Below are positions 18,524-27,014 of a stretch of 64,000 nt of DNA, piece after piece (the stretch's first letter is position 1; each line of letters opens with the position of its first letter). Made by a program: the position numbers and the translations under genes. The stretch spans positions 1,922,001 through 1,986,000 of the forward strand of contig NZ_CP060714.1 of the NCBI RefSeq assembly GCF_014395975.1. Reading direction: 5' to 3'. The notes under the pieces were generated by a model, which did no database searches, had not been told where the DNA came from, and saw only the letters and a program-made list of their open reading frames with translations. The DNA comes from Diaphorobacter ruginosibacter. Lineage in GTDB: Bacteria; Pseudomonadota; Gammaproteobacteria; Burkholderiales; Burkholderiaceae_C.

Positions 18524-19945
18524 TCAGTTGCTTGCCTGGGATTTTCGGCGGCGGGCAAGCAGCGCGCCCAAGCCGCCCAAAGTCGCCGATACCAGCAGCA
18601 GTCCCACATTGTCCATCACGGGAACAGGCGTGGCATTGGCTGTGGACGGCGGTTCCACGGGCTTTGCCGCCACGGGGCCGACGGCCGCAGAACACGCCTC
18701 CACGCCCGGATTGGTTCCTTTGCCAGCCATCGGCGTGACGCAGTACGAGAGATAGCGATTCTCGTCTTCCGCCGCGAGCGTGTAGGAGAACGGCGTGGCC
18801 GCGCCACGGGTCGCCCCCGATTGCACCAGGGTGCCCTGCGATGAGGCCGTCAGCCCGGGCGTCGTGCTGCGCACCAGCACGAACTTTGATCCGCTCGCGG
18901 TGGCATCCTCCGGGTCGCTTTCCGTATCGGTGTACGTGTATGAGCCGGCCAATGCCTGTCCCACCTTGGCCGAACCGCTCAGGGCCGGCGTGGCGGCAGG
19001 GACTGTGTTCGGTGGCGCGGGTATCGCGGAAATGGAGACGGAGCCGTTCACCCCCGCATCCTGGGGGCCTTTGCTCTTGGGGGCGGTGGCTGGCCCCACG
19101 GCGCTTGCGCCGAGCGAGATCATGATCTCCCCACTGTTCCATGTGCATGAATCTCCGCTGCCACCGGGCTCCCCATTCACTCCGCCTCGGCCGTCGCGGC
19201 CCGCATTCCCGCCCGCGCCGGCGTGGCCGGAAAATCCGCCGCCCCCGCCGCTGCCTCCCGCGCCGTCAACGGGTGCCCCTCCATTGGCCGCTTCCGCATC
19301 CACGCCATTGCCTCCGTTGGCGGGCGTTCCGCAAAGAGCCGCTTGCTCCTGCACAAGGGCGCCATTGGTTGCAGCGGTGCCGGGAATGCTCCAGCTTCCG
19401 CTCGGCCCGGCTATCCGGGAGTTGCTGCCACCGCCACCGCCGCCAGCGGCCACCAGGGCAGCACCATTGGTGAAAGTGATCGCGGATATACCCCCGCCAC
19501 CGGCACCCGTGGGGCTCCCTCCCAGTGTTCCGAATTTTCCTCCCGCACCCCCTGCACCTGCCAGGCCGGAGGCACTGATAGGCGTCGTGTCCATTACGGA
19601 ACCCTTTCCACCTTCGCCAACAAGGATGCTCAGTGTTTCGCCGCCGGCAACGGTGATGGTCGCCTTGATGATGGTGCCGCCTGCACCCGCTCCACCGATG
19701 GCGTCATCCCAACCACCAGCGCCGCCCGAGGCACCTTGCACTTCCACCGAGAGGGAGCCTGATCCGGCGGGCACGGTGTAGGTGTGCACGCCGGGTGTGC
19801 TGAAAACCGTAGGTGGATTGGCTTGCGCCATTACATGAGGGACCGCGCAGGCATAGGCAAGTGCCACCAACGCCGTGGTACGGTGGATCCGGATGGCCCA
19901 TGGGCGAGCCTGCTGAACACTATTCAATGAATGCACTGGAAACAT
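18524..19945 (-). CDS. Glycine-rich exported protein with exosortase-type C-terminal sorting signal
   Basis: This 473-residue protein has a signal peptide ending near VMAQA. A glycine-rich sheet region follows (about residues 70-290, with GASGGAGGWDDAIGGAGAGG and GGGGFSGHAGAGGNAGRDG). After it comes an immunoglobulin-like stretch (GSAKVGQALAGSYTYTDTESDPE). The terminus is VPVMDNVGLLLVSATLGG plus an Arg cluster (ARRRK), the layout of IPTL/PEP-CTERM sorting signals: motif, hydrophobic helix, positive tail. It is probably processed by an exosortase/archaeosortase-like enzyme and displayed in the envelope or an exopolymer. It converges with the binding-protein gene, only 4 bases apart. Confidence 0.78.
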   Translation of the reverse strand: MFPVHSLNSVQQARPWAIRIHRTTALVALAYACAVPHVMAQANPPTVFSTPGVHTYTVPAGSGSLSVEVQGASGGAGGWDDAIGGAGAGGTIIKATITVAGGETLSILVGEGGKGSVMDTTPISASGLAGAGGAGGKFGTLGGSPTGAGGGGISAITFTNGAALVAAGGGGGGSNSRIAGPSGSWSIPGTAATNGALVQEQAALCGTPANGGNGVDAEAANGGAPVDGAGGSGGGGGFSGHAGAGGNAGRDGRGGVNGEPGGSGDSCTWNSGEIMISLGASAVGPATAPKSKGPQDAGVNGSVSISAIPAPPNTVPAATPALSGSAKVGQALAGSYTYTDTESDPEDATASGSKFVLVRSTTPGLTASSQGTLVQSGATRGAATPFSYTLAAEDENRYLSYCVTPMAGKGTNPGVEACSAAVGPVAAKPVEPPSTANATPVPVMDNVGLLLVSATLGGLGALLARRRKSQASN

Positions 19946-20082
19946 CTCCGCCTTGATGGTCTGAAAATCTCGATCACTGGAAACTCCAGGCGCTTTGGAA
20001 AGCTATTGAAATTTCACTATGATTGATTTTATCGATGTATATATTCCAATAACTATTTGCTAATTGCAAACAATTTCCAGTG
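19934..20082. repeat. Three copies of a 9-10 base motif around the start of the glycine-rich gene
   Basis: CACTGGAAAC occurs at 19934-19943 (inside codons 2-4 of the glycine-rich gene) and again at 19975-19984. An inverted TTTCCAGTG occurs at 20074-20082. The outer pair encloses an AT-rich segment with little else in it. The rest of the gap to 20169 shows no gene. The motif may be a regulator-binding site for the glycine-rich gene. Confidence 0.35.
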
Positions 20083-20169
20083 AGACGCGGCGATGGACCT
20101 CTGTTGCTTTCATGGGATGACGGGCTCACTGCTCGGAGGCTGCAATGGCTTCGGTGCATTGTTCCGGTG

Positions 20170-20215
20170 GCCCCAAACGCCAAGGGCCGGCAAATGCCGG
20201 CCCTTGGCGTTTGGG
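20170..20215. terminator. Strong bidirectional hairpin downstream of mltD
   Basis: A perfect 21-base inverted repeat (20170-20190 with 20195-20215) has a 4-base AAAT loop. It lies 35 bases past the mltD stop codon. No long T-run follows, so it may act as a stabilising 3' hairpin as well as a terminator. Confidence 0.7.
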
Positions 20216-20249
20216 GTGAGTGGCCGCTTTAGAGCCGGCGACTCACATT

Positions 20250-21815
20250 TCAACGCTTGCGTTTGGCCGGTGCGGCCTTTGCGGGAGCGCGTCCCGCCGC
20301 CTTTGCAGGCGCCGCGCGTCCCTTGGGCTGGGCCTTGCCTTGGGCCGCTGCCACCTTGGGCTGTCTTGTGCTGTGGTTGGCGAATGAAGTGGATGTCAGG
20401 CGCACGGGCAAATACATGACGACGCGCTCGCCTCCCTTGAAGCGGCTGCTGGTCTTCACATCATTCCAGTCGGCGACGTCCGATGCGCTTACCTTGTAGC
20501 GCTGGGCAATGGCAGCCACGGTTTCTCCGCGCTTCTGTGCTTGCACGGTAGTGCGGCGGGTCACGATCTCGGGTGTGAAGGCAATCTGACCGTTGTCGGC
20601 CAGCTGGCTTGAGACATCCTGATGGGTGGTGGAGGCGCGCGGCACCATCAGGGCGGAGCCGGCCTTGATCATCATGCGGGGTGGAATGCCGTTGAGCTTG
20701 CGCAGGTCGGCTTCGCTGATGCCCAGGCGCTGCGCCGCATTGGCGACGGTCATGGTGTTGGGAACGCTCCAGACGGTCCAGCTGGCGTACTGGCCGTCGT
20801 TGTAGGCACTCAGGTTCTTGCGGAAGACCTGTGCGTTGTCCCAGGGCAGCAGGATGCGCGGCATGCCGGCGGCCAGGATCACCGGCTTGTGCAGCGAAGG
20901 GTTGAGTGCCCGGAAGTCTTCCTCGCGGATGTTGGCGAGGCTGGCCACCAGCGCCACGTCGATGTCGTGCGTGATGTCCACGGCCTGGAAGTAGGGGTGG
21001 TTCTCGATCAGCGGCAGTTCGGAGTTGAACTTGTCCGGATTGGCCACGATGTTCTTCACGGCCTGCAGCTTGGGCACATACAGGCGCGTTTCGGCCGGCA
21101 TGTTCAGCTCGGTATAGCTGGTGCCCAGCCCGAGCTTTTCATTGCGCGCAATGGCGCGCGCCACGCTGCCTTCGCCCCAGTTGTAGGCGGCGAGCGCCAG
21201 GTGCCAGTCGCCAAACATGCCGTAGAGCTTCTGGAGATAGTCGAGTGCCGCCCTGGTGGAGGCGAGCACGTCACGGCGATCATCGCGGAATGCGTTCTGC
21301 TTGAGATCGAAATAGGAGCCGGTGGCGGGCATGAACTGCCACATGCCGGCCGCCTTGGCGGTGGACACGGCCTGCGGGTTGAAGGCGCTCTCGATGTAGG
21401 GCAGCAGCGCCAGCTCGGTCGGCATCCCCCGGCGCTCGAGTTCCTCGACGATATGGAACAGGTACTTGCTGGAGCGCTCGGTCATGCGCAGCATGTAGTC
21501 GGGACGCGTGGCGTACCACTGCTCACGGTCGCGTACGAGGTCGGTGTCCAGGTCGGGCATGGCAAAGCCGCGCCGGATGCGGTCCCACAGATCAGACGGC
21601 GCCTTGATACCCGTCACGTCATAGTTGCCGCTGCCCAGTTCGTACTGGGCGATGGGGCTGAGAGGACCGGTGGGGTAGCTGGGAGATATCTGCTTTTTGG
21701 GAGCACTGTTGGTGGAAACAGGCGTGCCGCTGTCGGCTTGCTTGGTGGCTTCGTTGGTGGCGCAGCCTGTGAGCCAGACGAGGCTGGCGAGCCCAAGAAT
21801 TTTCAGAAGTCTCAT
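20250..21815 (-). CDS. mltD: Membrane-bound lytic murein transglycosylase D
   Basis: This 521-residue outer-membrane lipoprotein has a lipobox LTGC near residue 17. It cleaves the glycan strands of peptidoglycan. The SLT domain has [28 protein letters not shown], whose Glu is the catalytic acid, and [12 protein letters not shown]. Two LysM domains follow (about residues 345-390 and 415-465), then an Ala/Lys-rich tail. ATG 21815 overlaps the gloB stop as ATGA, implying coupled translation; an in-frame ATG at 21833 lies six codons upstream. Confidence 0.93.
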   Translation of the reverse strand: MRLLKILGLASLVWLTGCATNEATKQADSGTPVSTNSAPKKQISPSYPTGPLSPIAQYELGSGNYDVTGIKAPSDLWDRIRRGFAMPDLDTDLVRDREQWYATRPDYMLRMTERSSKYLFHIVEELERRGMPTELALLPYIESAFNPQAVSTAKAAGMWQFMPATGSYFDLKQNAFRDDRRDVLASTRAALDYLQKLYGMFGDWHLALAAYNWGEGSVARAIARNEKLGLGTSYTELNMPAETRLYVPKLQAVKNIVANPDKFNSELPLIENHPYFQAVDITHDIDVALVASLANIREEDFRALNPSLHKPVILAAGMPRILLPWDNAQVFRKNLSAYNDGQYASWTVWSVPNTMTVANAAQRLGISEADLRKLNGIPPRMMIKAGSALMVPRASTTHQDVSSQLADNGQIAFTPEIVTRRTTVQAQKRGETVAAIAQRYKVSASDVADWNDVKTSSRFKGGERVVMYLPVRLTSTSFANHSTRQPKVAAAQGKAQPKGRAAPAKAAGRAPAKAAPAKRKR

Positions 21816-22597
21816 CGGAAATTGTTTTTCCATTCTCGCAGGGCCGCGAGAACGGACACTGCATCGCTGGGATTCACGCCCGCGTCGAAACTCCTGGCGG
21901 CCTCGGCCACCAAAGGTTCGCGCGTGCGCAGGAAAGGGTTGACCGCGCGCTCACGCGCGATGGTGGAGGGCAGCGTGGGCTGGTCTGCATCGCGCAGGGC
22001 CACGCAATCCTTCTGGTACTGGACCAGCTCGGCGTTGCCGGGTTCCACGGCACGCGCGAATTTCAGGTTCGAAAGTGTGTACTCGTGTGCGCAGCACACG
22101 CGGGTATCACCGGGCAGCGCGGCGAGCGTATCCAGTGACCGCTGCATCTGCGCGGGAGTTCCTTCGAACAGTCGGCCGCAGCCCCCGGAGAACAGCGTAT
22201 CGCCGCAGAACAGCACGGGCTTGCCGTTCAGGTCGGGGCAGAAAAATGCAATGTGCCCGGAGGTATGTCCGGGCACATCGATGACCTGGAATTCAAGTCG
22301 GGGCTCGGAGATCCTGACCACATCCCCCTGCGCGAGGCGGGTGATCGGCTCGGGCATGGGCTCGTGCGCAGGCCCGTAGACAAGGGCTCCCGTGCCGGCA
22401 TGCAGATCCTGCACCCCTCCGACATGATCGCCATGGTGGTGGGTGACTAGAATGGCCTTCAGCGACAATCCCTTGTCGCGCAGCACGTCAAACACGGCGT
22501 CGGCATCCCCTGGATCCACCACGATGGCGTTGCGCGCATCATCGTGCATCATCCAGATGTAGTTGTCGGAGAAAGCGGGCAGTGGCAGCAGGTTCAT
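21812..22597 (-). CDS. gloB: Hydroxyacylglutathione hydrolase (glyoxalase II)
   Basis: This 261-residue metallo-beta-lactamase-fold enzyme hydrolyses S-D-lactoylglutathione in methylglyoxal detoxification. The binuclear metal motif [10 protein letters not shown] is near residue 52. Further ligand regions are [12 protein letters not shown] and [16 protein letters not shown], followed by CAHEYT. ATG 22597 ([15 protein letters not shown]) matches the family N-terminus. It is the first gene of a gloB-mltD pair and is divergent from a methyltransferase whose predicted start overlaps it. Confidence 0.95.
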   Translation of the reverse strand: MNLLPLPAFSDNYIWMMHDDARNAIVVDPGDADAVFDVLRDKGLSLKAILVTHHHGDHVGGVQDLHAGTGALVYGPAHEPMPEPITRLAQGDVVRISEPRLEFQVIDVPGHTSGHIAFFCPDLNGKPVLFCGDTLFSGGCGRLFEGTPAQMQRSLDTLAALPGDTRVCCAHEYTLSNLKFARAVEPGNAELVQYQKDCVALRDADQPTLPSTIARERAVNPFLRTREPLVAEAARSFDAGVNPSDAVSVLAALREWKNNFR

Positions 22598-23438
22598 GAA
22601 CGGCGAAATTATAGGTTTGCACCATTGGTTCGACACTCCCCCTGGACGGTACGTGCTGGAGTGGGAGCAGGAGCGCCATGACGAACTCGTCGCCGACCTG
22701 TTCGGGTATCACGCGCTGCAGTTGGGAACGCCCAGGCTGGCGGGTTTGCGAGCCAATCGCATGCCGCATCGCTGGTTGGCTCTGGGGCAGGCGCAGGCCA
22801 TGATACTAGAGCGAGGCCGCAATGTAGAGCATCAAGAGCGGGCGCCGGAGGAGGGGGCCGTACAGGACCAACCTGCAGCGCTGCTTGCAGAGCCCGTGAT
22901 GCTGCCCTTCGGCGCGGCCAGTCTTGACCTGGTGCTGATGCCCCATGCCCTCGAGGACAGCCCCGATCCTCACGCCGCATTGCGCGAGGTCGAGCGCGTG
23001 CTGGTGCCCGAGGGGCGCGTGTTGATCAGCGGTTTCAACCCGTTCAGCCTGTGGGGAATGAACCAGGCTCGAAGCCGGCTGAATCGCCGGCTGGGGGTAG
23101 GTGGGCGGTTCTACCTGCCCGAGGCCAACCGGTTCATTTCTCCCGCCCGTCTGCGTGACTGGTTGCAGTTGCTTGGCTTTCAACTTGAATCAATTAGTTT
23201 CGGTTGTTACCGTCCTGCCGTGCGCACCGGGGGGTGGCTTGAAAAATATGAGTGGCTTGATGCCGTGGGCCCCCGCTGGTGGCCGATTCTGGGTGCAGCT
23301 TATGTGATAGTTGCGACCAAGCGCGTGCAGGGCATGCGGCTGCTGGGGCCATCCTGGCGCAGCGGCGCCGCGCACAAGGCACCGGCGCCCTCACAGGTAC
23401 CGGTGGCCCATACGCGGCAACATTTTGATCGGAAGTAG
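22596..23438 (+). CDS. Class I SAM-dependent methyltransferase-like protein
   Basis: This protein of about 280 residues lies between gloB and rnhA, a common betaproteobacterial arrangement. The N-terminus [34 protein letters not shown] is typical. The later part has [52 protein letters not shown], equivalent to motifs II-III of class I methyltransferases. A clear GxGxG motif I is not visible, so SAM binding is less certain. The start is doubtful: ATG 22596 overlaps the divergent gloB ATG, and a TTG at 22617 begins nearer the conserved region. Confidence 0.8.
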   Translation: MNGEIIGLHHWFDTPPGRYVLEWEQERHDELVADLFGYHALQLGTPRLAGLRANRMPHRWLALGQAQAMILERGRNVEHQERAPEEGAVQDQPAALLAEPVMLPFGAASLDLVLMPHALEDSPDPHAALREVERVLVPEGRVLISGFNPFSLWGMNQARSRLNRRLGVGGRFYLPEANRFISPARLRDWLQLLGFQLESISFGCYRPAVRTGGWLEKYEWLDAVGPRWWPILGAAYVIVATKRVQGMRLLGPSWRSGAAHKAPAPSQVPVAHTRQHFDRK

Positions 23439-23444
23439 GTTTTT

Positions 23445-23897
23445 GTGACGACACATGTAGTGATCTATACGGACGGGGCGTGCAAGGGCAATCCTGGGCC
23501 GGGCGGGTGGGGCGCGGTATTGAGCTCGGGCAAATCGGAGAAGGAGCTGTTCGGAGGTGAGCTAGCAACCACCAACAATCGCATGGAGCTGCTGGCCGTG
23601 ATCGAGGCGCTGTCGGCTCTCAAGCGTCCTTGCGAGATCACCCTGTACCTGGACAGCCAGTACGTGCGCAAGGGCATCACCGAGTGGATCCACGGATGGA
23701 AGAAGAAGAACTGGCGCACTGCGGGCGGCGACCCGGTCAAGAATGTCGAACTCTGGCAGAGGCTTGATGAGCTGGCGACGAACGCGGGCCACAAGATCGA
23801 CTGGCGCTGGGTGAAGGGCCATGCCGGCGATCCGGGCAATGAGCGCGCCGATGCGCTGGCCAACAAGGGCGTGGAGCGCGCGCTGGGACGCCTCTGA
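23445..23897 (+). CDS. rnhA: Ribonuclease HI
   Basis: This 150-residue endonuclease degrades the RNA strand of RNA-DNA hybrids. The four acidic catalytic residues are visible in [16 protein letters not shown] (D), [10 protein letters not shown] (E), LYLDSQYV (D) and [11 protein letters not shown] (D). The basic handle region [19 protein letters not shown] is present. It uses a GTG start at 23445, 6 bases after the methyltransferase stop. Confidence 0.95.
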   Translation: MTTHVVIYTDGACKGNPGPGGWGAVLSSGKSEKELFGGELATTNNRMELLAVIEALSALKRPCEITLYLDSQYVRKGITEWIHGWKKKNWRTAGGDPVKNVELWQRLDELATNAGHKIDWRWVKGHAGDPGNERADALANKGVERALGRL

Positions 23898-23955
23898 GAT
23901 CGTCAACACGCGCTGAAGAGCAACTCCGATGCGCTGATCCGGTTGCCGCCCTGGT

Positions 23956-24288
23956 TCAGGACGATGGCGCCAGTTGCTCTATGGCTTGGTGAATGCTCTG
24001 GGCCGAATCGGGGCGCACGAGCCTGGCGATCTCCTTGCCATCACGCAGGAACACCAGCGTGGGCCAGTGCTTGACACTGAAACTGCGCCCAAGGCGCTGG
24101 CCAGGGCCATCCTCCACCTTGATGTGCGTTACCTCGGGGCGATCTTCCAGCGCTTGCTCGATCAACGGTTGGGCGCGTTGACAATGCCCGCACCATGGCG
24201 TGCCGAATTCGAGCACGGTGGCCCCCGTAAGCTGGTCGACGGTCTCGCGTGTGGGCGGGACGCTGGCATGGCGGCTGGTGTATGGCAT
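23956..24288 (-). CDS. Thioredoxin-like protein
   Basis: This 110-residue thioredoxin-fold protein has active site WCGHC in LEFGTPWCGHCQRAQPLIEQAL. The cis-proline region is VKHWPTLVFLRDGKEIARL. CGHC rather than CGPC resembles disulphide-isomerase-type sites, suggesting a less reducing redox potential than classical thioredoxin. No signal peptide is seen with ATG 24288, which follows a GGGAG ribosome site. It probably acts in cytoplasmic thiol reduction. Confidence 0.87.
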   Translation of the reverse strand: MPYTSRHASVPPTRETVDQLTGATVLEFGTPWCGHCQRAQPLIEQALEDRPEVTHIKVEDGPGQRLGRSFSVKHWPTLVFLRDGKEIARLVRPDSAQSIHQAIEQLAPSS

Positions 24289-24425
24289 AGGTTTGTCTCC
24301 CGTTATACCGATTGCAGGATGATGCATATGGTTGTATGGCCCGATGCAGTCATTCTGCCGCTGTGTCATGGCCGATTGTGGTCATGTCATCCGACTTCCG
24401 CGCGGAGCCGGGCGTTCATTCCACG

Positions 24426-25712
24426 TCACATCACGCCATCGAACATCATCACTTCGACGGAATCGCCGGCCTGAATGGTGCCCGAGGCATGGGGCAGCAC
24501 GATCAGCCCGTTGGCATGGGCCATGGAGCTGAGCACGCCGGAGCCCTGGTTGCCCGTGGTGCATACCTGCAGGGTCCCGTCTGCGGCGCGCGAGACGATG
24601 CCGCGCTGGAACTCCGTGCGGCCCGGCCGCTTGCGCAGTGTTTCCGTGCTCGTTGCCTGCAGGAGCGGTGGCTCGGTTCGCACGCACCCCATCATCTGCC
24701 GCAGTGCGGGGCGTACGAATGCGAGGAACGTGACCATTGCGGCGACGGGATTGCCGGGCAGGCCGAAGAGCACGCATCGCCCGTCGCCCCTGGGGCGAGA
24801 GAGCGAGCCCACGGCCATCGGCCGGCCCGGCCGCATGGCTATGCGCCAGAAAGCCACGTCACCCAATCGATGCATCAGTGCCTTGGTGTGGTCGGCATCG
24901 CCCCCGCTGACACCTCCGCTCGTGATGATGGCATCGGCATCCTCGGTGGCCCGGCGCAGCAGGGCTTCGAGTTGTTCGGGTTCATCCTTGACGGACCCCA
25001 GGTCCACCACCTGGATGCCAAGGCGGGTGAGCAAGCCGAACAGCGAGAAGCGATTGCTGTCGTACACGGCCCCTTCGCGTGGTGCCTCCCCGGGTTTCAG
25101 GATTTCGTCACCCGTCGAGAAGTAGGCGACCCGCAGGCGGCGTTTCACGTCGACCCGGGCCAGCCCCAGGCTGGCGAGCAGCCCCAGAGCTGCGGGCGTG
25201 ATGAGCTCGCCCCGCGCCAGCGCCACGCTGCCTTGCTCCAGGTCTTCCCCCTTGCGGCGGCGGTTGGCGCCCGCGCGCAGTGCGCCCGCAGGGATCTCGA
25301 CCAGGCCATCATCCGTGGTGCGGGTGAGTTCGAGCGGCACTACGGTATCGAGACCCGCGGGCATGACCGCTCCGGTCATGATGCGCACACATTGGTCCGC
25401 CGCGACGTCGCCCGACCAGGCATGGCCGGCAAGTGCCGTGGCGATGCACGCAAGCCGCAGCGGTTCGCCCGCGCGCAGGCTGTCTCCATGGAAGGCAAAG
25501 CCGTCCATGGCCGAGTTGTCGTGGGGTGGCACGTTGATCGGGGAGATCACATCGCTTGCCACTATGCGGTCCAGGGCATCCCACAGATCGACGGTTTCCG
25601 TGCCGTGAATCGGCTCGATCATGCGAGCGAGGAAGTCACGCACAACATCGACGGGCATGTCGTTCTGATCGTAGCCCGCGATGCTGTCGGCGATGGTGTT
25701 CAATGCAGTCAT
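24426..25712 (-). CDS. moeA: Molybdopterin molybdotransferase MoeA
   Basis: This 428-residue enzyme inserts molybdate into adenylylated molybdopterin. Family features include INVPPHDNSAMDGFAF (about residues 55-70), IMTGAVMPAGLDTVVPLE (about 105-120), the MoCF-binding core ADAIITSGGVSGGDAD (about 255-270) and LFGLPGNPVAAMVTF (about 315-330). The start ATG (25712-25710) overlaps the stop of the GNAT gene as ATGA, so translation is probably coupled. It is the last gene of a moaA-mobA-GNAT-moeA operon. Confidence 0.96.
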   Translation of the reverse strand: MTALNTIADSIAGYDQNDMPVDVVRDFLARMIEPIHGTETVDLWDALDRIVASDVISPINVPPHDNSAMDGFAFHGDSLRAGEPLRLACIATALAGHAWSGDVAADQCVRIMTGAVMPAGLDTVVPLELTRTTDDGLVEIPAGALRAGANRRRKGEDLEQGSVALARGELITPAALGLLASLGLARVDVKRRLRVAYFSTGDEILKPGEAPREGAVYDSNRFSLFGLLTRLGIQVVDLGSVKDEPEQLEALLRRATEDADAIITSGGVSGGDADHTKALMHRLGDVAFWRIAMRPGRPMAVGSLSRPRGDGRCVLFGLPGNPVAAMVTFLAFVRPALRQMMGCVRTEPPLLQATSTETLRKRPGRTEFQRGIVSRAADGTLQVCTTGNQGSGVLSSMAHANGLIVLPHASGTIQAGDSVEVMMFDGVM

Positions 25713-26272
25713 GAGGCAGGAAGGTTCAATGCGGGGCAACCAGGCAGAGGGCGGACCATCAACAGGTGATCATGGCCGACGCCGTGGATCTTGACGGCAC
25801 TTGGTTCGCGTCCAAAGATCCGGAATCCGGCACGTTGGTACAGGCGCACCGCACGTTCATTGCTTGCAGTGACGCCAAGCTGCAGCATGTCCAGCCCGGC
25901 GAGCTGCTCGGCATGGGCGATGCAGGCTTCGAGCAATTGTCGCGCGATTCCCTGCCGTTCGAAATGAACATCAACCATGACGGCATTGATATGCCCGATG
26001 TGCCGCTTGAACAGGGCCTCGGCACGTTCGAAACCCAGGCTGCCGACGAGCCGGTCGTCGTCGGTGAATGCACCCAGGGTGAACGGCCCCTTGCCGGGTT
26101 GCGAGAATCGCGCCGCATAGATGATGGGTGGCCGGGTGACGGCCGTGGCGTAGTCCGTCGAGAAGGCCTCGGGTGCGCGCAGCAGCGACGCATCGCGCAG
26201 CCGCTTGTAGGCTGGTGCGTCTTCGGTCCGAAGTACGGCGATGCGGATGGCAGCCGGAGGCCGTGAATTCAT
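25709..26272 (-). CDS. GNAT family N-acetyltransferase within the molybdenum cofactor operon
   Basis: This 187-residue protein has the GNAT fold: an acetyl-CoA loop near residues 115-130 (VMVDVHFERQGIARQLLEACIAHAEQ) and the terminal element LQLGVTASNERAVRLYQRAGFRIFG. ATG 26272 has an AAGGAAC ribosome site and begins 14 bases after mobA. The gene is coupled to moeA by an ATGA overlap. Its acceptor is unknown; the position could mean a link to cofactor metabolism or simple operon hitch-hiking. Confidence 0.86.
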   Translation of the reverse strand: MNSRPPAAIRIAVLRTEDAPAYKRLRDASLLRAPEAFSTDYATAVTRPPIIYAARFSQPGKGPFTLGAFTDDDRLVGSLGFERAEALFKRHIGHINAVMVDVHFERQGIARQLLEACIAHAEQLAGLDMLQLGVTASNERAVRLYQRAGFRIFGREPSAVKIHGVGHDHLLMVRPLPGCPALNLPAS

Positions 26273-26285
26273 GTTCCTTGCGGGT

Positions 26286-26966
26286 TCAGGCATCGAGTGG
26301 GTGCTCCGGCGGTGCGGCGTGCCGGGAAAGGGCCTCGAGTCTTCGCAGATCGTCGGGTGTGTTGGTGTTGGCGAAGGCCTGTGGATCATCGGCGGGAAGG
26401 TCGAATGCCACGATGCTGTGCGGTTGGCTCTGCAGCCAGCGCATGACGCGGTGCTCGCCGGCCGAAAGGCTGGCGCCTAGACTCGCGCGCAGATCACGGT
26501 GCAGGAGGCAGAACACGGGGTGCATGCGCGGGTCTCCCGTGACCTGATCGGGCGCGCAAGCAAAGGCGCATGTGCTGCGGTCGCGGGCCGCGGCATCGCA
26601 GAGGCGTCGGGCCAGGTCGGGCGGGAAGCGCGGGGAGTCGCATGGAACCGTCAGCAGCCATTCGGTCTCGATGCGCTCCAGGCCGCTGAGCATCCCGGCG
26701 AGCGGGCCGGGAAAATCAGGCAGCGAATCGCGCCACACAGGAGCACCGAATGCCTCGTAGTCCGCAAGATGGCGGTTGGCGCTGAGTGCGCAGCGACCGA
26801 CCTGCGGGGTGAGCCGCTCGAGGGCGATCTGCGCAAGCGGTCTGCCGAGAAATGTCTGCAGGCCCTTGTCCTCGCCGCCAAAGCGCGAGGCTCTGCCGCC
26901 CGCAAGCACCAGCCCGGTGATCTGCTGTGGGTCGATGGGCCGTTCGGCCGATGCGGTTGTGGAAAT
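26286..26966 (-). CDS. mobA: Molybdenum cofactor guanylyltransferase MobA
   Basis: This enzyme transfers GMP from GTP to molybdopterin to make the dinucleotide cofactor. The nucleotide-binding signature is ITGLVLAGGRASRFGGEDKGLQTFLGRPL, followed by PDFPGPLAGMLSGLE and VPCDSPRFPPDL. No ATG, GTG or TTG lies upstream of the signature; the first standard start is the GTG inside GLVLAGG at 26909, which would remove the first beta strand. An ATT codon at 26966-26964 has a GGGGAG site 7 bases before it and gives a normal N-terminus, so ATT initiation is proposed. It lies 48 bases downstream of moaA. Confidence 0.85.
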   Translation of the reverse strand: MSTTASAERPIDPQQITGLVLAGGRASRFGGEDKGLQTFLGRPLAQIALERLTPQVGRCALSANRHLADYEAFGAPVWRDSLPDFPGPLAGMLSGLERIETEWLLTVPCDSPRFPPDLARRLCDAAARDRSTCAFACAPDQVTGDPRMHPVFCLLHRDLRASLGASLSAGEHRVMRWLQSQPHSIVAFDLPADDPQAFANTNTPDDLRRLEALSRHAAPPEHPLDA

Positions 26967-27014
26967 GGAGGCTCTCCCCGGACTGCGGCGCAGTCGAACT
27001 GGACAGTGGGGAGT

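Noticed and set aside
20622..22379. 585-codon plus-strand frame
   Set aside because: Antisense to mltD and gloB, both with intact catalytic motifs; its translation has no family features.
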